The notes beneath the pieces were generated by a model. That model was not told the DNA's origin, made no database searches, and was given only the letters and a program-made list of their open reading frames with translations. Source: Rhinopithecus roxellana (lineage: Eukaryota > Chordata > Mammalia > Primates > Cercopithecidae). From it: a stretch of 64,000 nucleotides of DNA. Where the stretch lies: assembly GCF_007565055.1 (NCBI RefSeq), contig NC_044560.1, positions 89,223,295 to 89,287,294 on the forward strand, read 5' to 3'. Position 1 is the stretch's first letter. Every line of letters starts with the position of its first letter. The position numbers and the translations under genes are program-made. Below are positions 62,190-64,000 of the stretch, piece by piece.

Positions 62190-62312
62190 TCCTCCCCTTC
62201 CCAGTCTCACCTCTCCACTCCCTATTGGAGCTTCTAGGATCTCTTCTTAAATAAATGACTTGATCTTGGATTCTTGTCTCTGGGTCTGCTTCTGGGGACC
62301 TCCAATCTAAGA
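62190..62312 (+). repeat. Unidentified LTR-like repeat end, copy 3
   Basis: AAATAAATGACTTGATCTTG then GTCTCTGGGTCTGCTTCTGG and CCAATCTAAGACA resemble 5060-5180 and 32470-32555. Confidence 0.4.
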
Positions 62313-62400
62313 CAGATATCCCCAATTTCACATGAAGAGGCTGAGGCAGCTGGAGGCAAACCAGCTTGCACAAGACCCCACAAGAAGAGGAGAAGTTGCT
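62313..62400 (-). repeat. MIR fragment, antisense
   Basis: CCCAATTTCACATGAAGAGG followed by CTGAGGCAGCTGGAGG recalls the MIR core. Confidence 0.45.
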
Positions 62401-62689
62401 TTCTTAACTGCTGTGGTTTTATCCAGAGTCACCGGACCTTGCTGCCACCCTGCGAGGAGGATGTGTCTGCCTGTACAGGTTGAACAATCTCAAGACAGGT
62501 TGCTGGAATTGGCAGAACATTTAGCTCATTTGGTCACTACCAGTGCTATTAGGCACAGAGGATGAGGCAGTCCTGCCCCGCCCTCTAGAACCCAAAGTCT
62601 GGACAGGGAGTGGCAGTTAAATGTGGGGCAGAATGAGATCAATGTCTCCAAGAGGCAACCCCGTCATCTTCTCCCTTGGATCTTCTCTG

Positions 62690-62830
62690 GGAGAGCTGTG
62701 AGTGATCACTCTTTCTTTTCAGCTGAGTAAACTCAGGCTCAGAGAAGGGATGGACTTGCCCTAGGCCACACGGCTTATACCTGATAGAACTGAGTCTGTC
62801 CCAGGGCTCTTTGAGCACCTGGGGATGCAG
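62690..62830 (-). repeat. MIR, antisense
   Basis: CAGCTGAGTAAACTCAGGCT and AGGCCACACGGCTTATACCT match reverse-complement MIR. Confidence 0.65.
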
Positions 62831-62929
62831 AAGCCGATGGGGGTGGGAGGTGGCCGGGACTGTGGAAGGCTTCATGGCTCTCATGGGCACTCCAGCTCAC
62901 TGTCTTTACTGCCACAGCCACTGCTTCTA

Positions 62930-63100
62930 CGTTTGCTATCTCATTGGATCATGGCGCCTTTAACAAAAGTGTCCTTGCTCATTGTCTAATTGAACTCCCA
63001 TTTTACAGGTGGGAAAATTAAGACCCAGAGAGAGAAGGAACTTCCCAGAGAGCTATCCAGTGAGCCAAGTCAAAGTTAGGAGCTGAAGCCACAAATTCCT
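62930..63100 (-). repeat. MIR, antisense
   Basis: CCCATTTTACAGGTGGGAAA and GAGCCAAGTCAAAGTTAGGA match reverse-complement MIR. Confidence 0.75.
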
Positions 63101-63289
63101 GGGAAAGCAGCATGGTCCTCGAGTTCCCCCAAAAGCCAGACGGCATCTTTGACATCTGACTCCCAGGGGCCAGTCCTGGAGAGGACACCTGGCCTGGAGC
63201 CAACCTTCCTCTCCTCGCTGCCAAAGCTCTGCTCTCTGTGTTCTGGAACTGTCTGAAAATTCCTCCGTTGGTCTGCTCTCGGCAGAGCA

Positions 63290-63440
63290 CAGATTATCGC
63301 TCTTGTGCTAATTATTTTTATGATTAAAAGATGATAAATTATTAAACAAAGTCTGAAAAATGTGCCAAGATCTGCTCTGAGGCTGGGTCTGAGAAGTTGT
63401 CCCCTTGGCGTCCACGTTAATTAATAAATGAGACTCTCCG
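63290..63440. promoter_or_regulatory. Candidate conserved non-coding block
   Basis: TGCTAATTATTTTTATGATT, GATAAATTATTAAAC and GTTAATTAATAAATGAG are dense homeodomain-type motifs in a short repeat-free stretch flanked by GC-richer DNA. Confidence 0.3.
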
Positions 63441-63739
63441 TGGAGAGGAGCCACAGCTGGTACATCTGGCAGCCAGGCAGGAGCTGGCGGAGGCCAGATG
63501 CCAGGCAGGTGGGGAGGAAGGGACTCCCTGGGAGTGCCCGGTCTGGGATTTGGTAACAGAGTCCCCTCCCTCTCTGTTTCCAGCCTAGGACTCAGCGGAG
63601 AGCCCCATGACACCAGCCTAACATCTGGCCTCTGGAAGAGGACTAGAATTTCAAGCTGAGAAGCTTCAGCTGATACCTTAATGCTATTCCTTTCTCCAAA
63701 TGCAGACTCGGGAGCACCCCGTGTCTAAAGGAAGGCAGG
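63441..63739. other. Intergenic sequence, nothing recognised
   Basis: No supported feature. Confidence 0.4.
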
Positions 63740-63935
63740 AGACCAGGATTCAAATCTCCGCCAGCCAATTTTTCCTTGGGTAACTTTTGGTTAGGTCGCT
63801 TAATGAGACTCCAAGCCTCAGTTTCCTCATCTGTAAAATGGGTAGAAATGACACCTATTTTTGCAAGGGTATTGAGAGTGTTAAATAGGATAATGTCTAC
63901 CAAGAGCACTCAGCTCTCAGCAGATGGTCAAAAAA
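63740..63935 (+). repeat. MIR, sense
   Basis: CCAGGATTCAAATCTCCGCC and GCCTCAGTTTCCTCATCTGT with TGTAAAATGGGTAG match MIR. Confidence 0.85.
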
Positions 63936-64000
63936 TGTTAGTTGGGCTGACCTGAAGCTTGGGTTTTTTGCTGCGCTGCCATAACTAGCCGTGAAACCTT

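Overview
This is a non-coding stretch of a primate nuclear genome made almost entirely of interspersed repeats. Alu elements, MIR, LINE-2, ancient L1, ERV-L and MaLR LTRs, a hAT element and an Hsmar2-like mariner all fit an anthropoid. Two young Alus (53394-53702 and 30350-30663) carry sequence variants that I associate with the Old World monkey AluY lineage (AluYRa type) rather than human AluY. My best guess is therefore a cercopithecid such as macaque, baboon or vervet. I see no intact protein-coding gene, no rRNA or tRNA, and no CRISPR or other bacterial feature. The longer open frames are ERV or mariner remnants, Alu-derived frames, or chance frames in GC-rich DNA.

Layout. 1-4556 is the 3' half of a class III (ERV-L) provirus: protease-like, reverse transcriptase, RNase H, integrase and dUTPase-like remnants, no env, and a 3' LTR of MLT2 type. 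4557-9229 holds MaLR-type LTR pieces, a LINE-2 3' end and MIR. 9230-12860 is a second, older ERV-L internal region in the same orientation, with no LTR that I can recognise. 13000-21800 is mostly LINE-2 and MIR, with an Alu nested in a hAT transposon and an MLT2B-type LTR. 22500-31800 has L1 3' ends, Alus and an unexplained inverted repeat (arms 26130-26257 and 27316-27443). 31800-43300 has a solo THE1-type LTR, eight Alus, an ancient L1 fragment and MaLR LTRs, including one antisense MLT1B split by an Alu. 43300-51950 is poorer in repeats and holds several AT-rich blocks that look like conserved non-coding sequence. 51953-53891 is a dead Hsmar2-like mariner with two Alus nested inside it. 54000-64000 is MIR, antisense LINE-2, purine-rich DNA, short tandem repeats and a second hAT copy.

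How it works together. Nothing here forms an operon or pathway. The history is layered insertion: MIR, LINE-2, hAT and MLT elements first, then ERV-L, mariner and THE1, then Alus. Several target-site duplications are still readable. Any function is most likely regulatory, in the repeat-free blocks near 23520, 29090, 40330, 44160, 50240 and 63290. Conservation of those blocks is inferred from their look and could not be tested here. Repeat boundaries are approximate, by eye.
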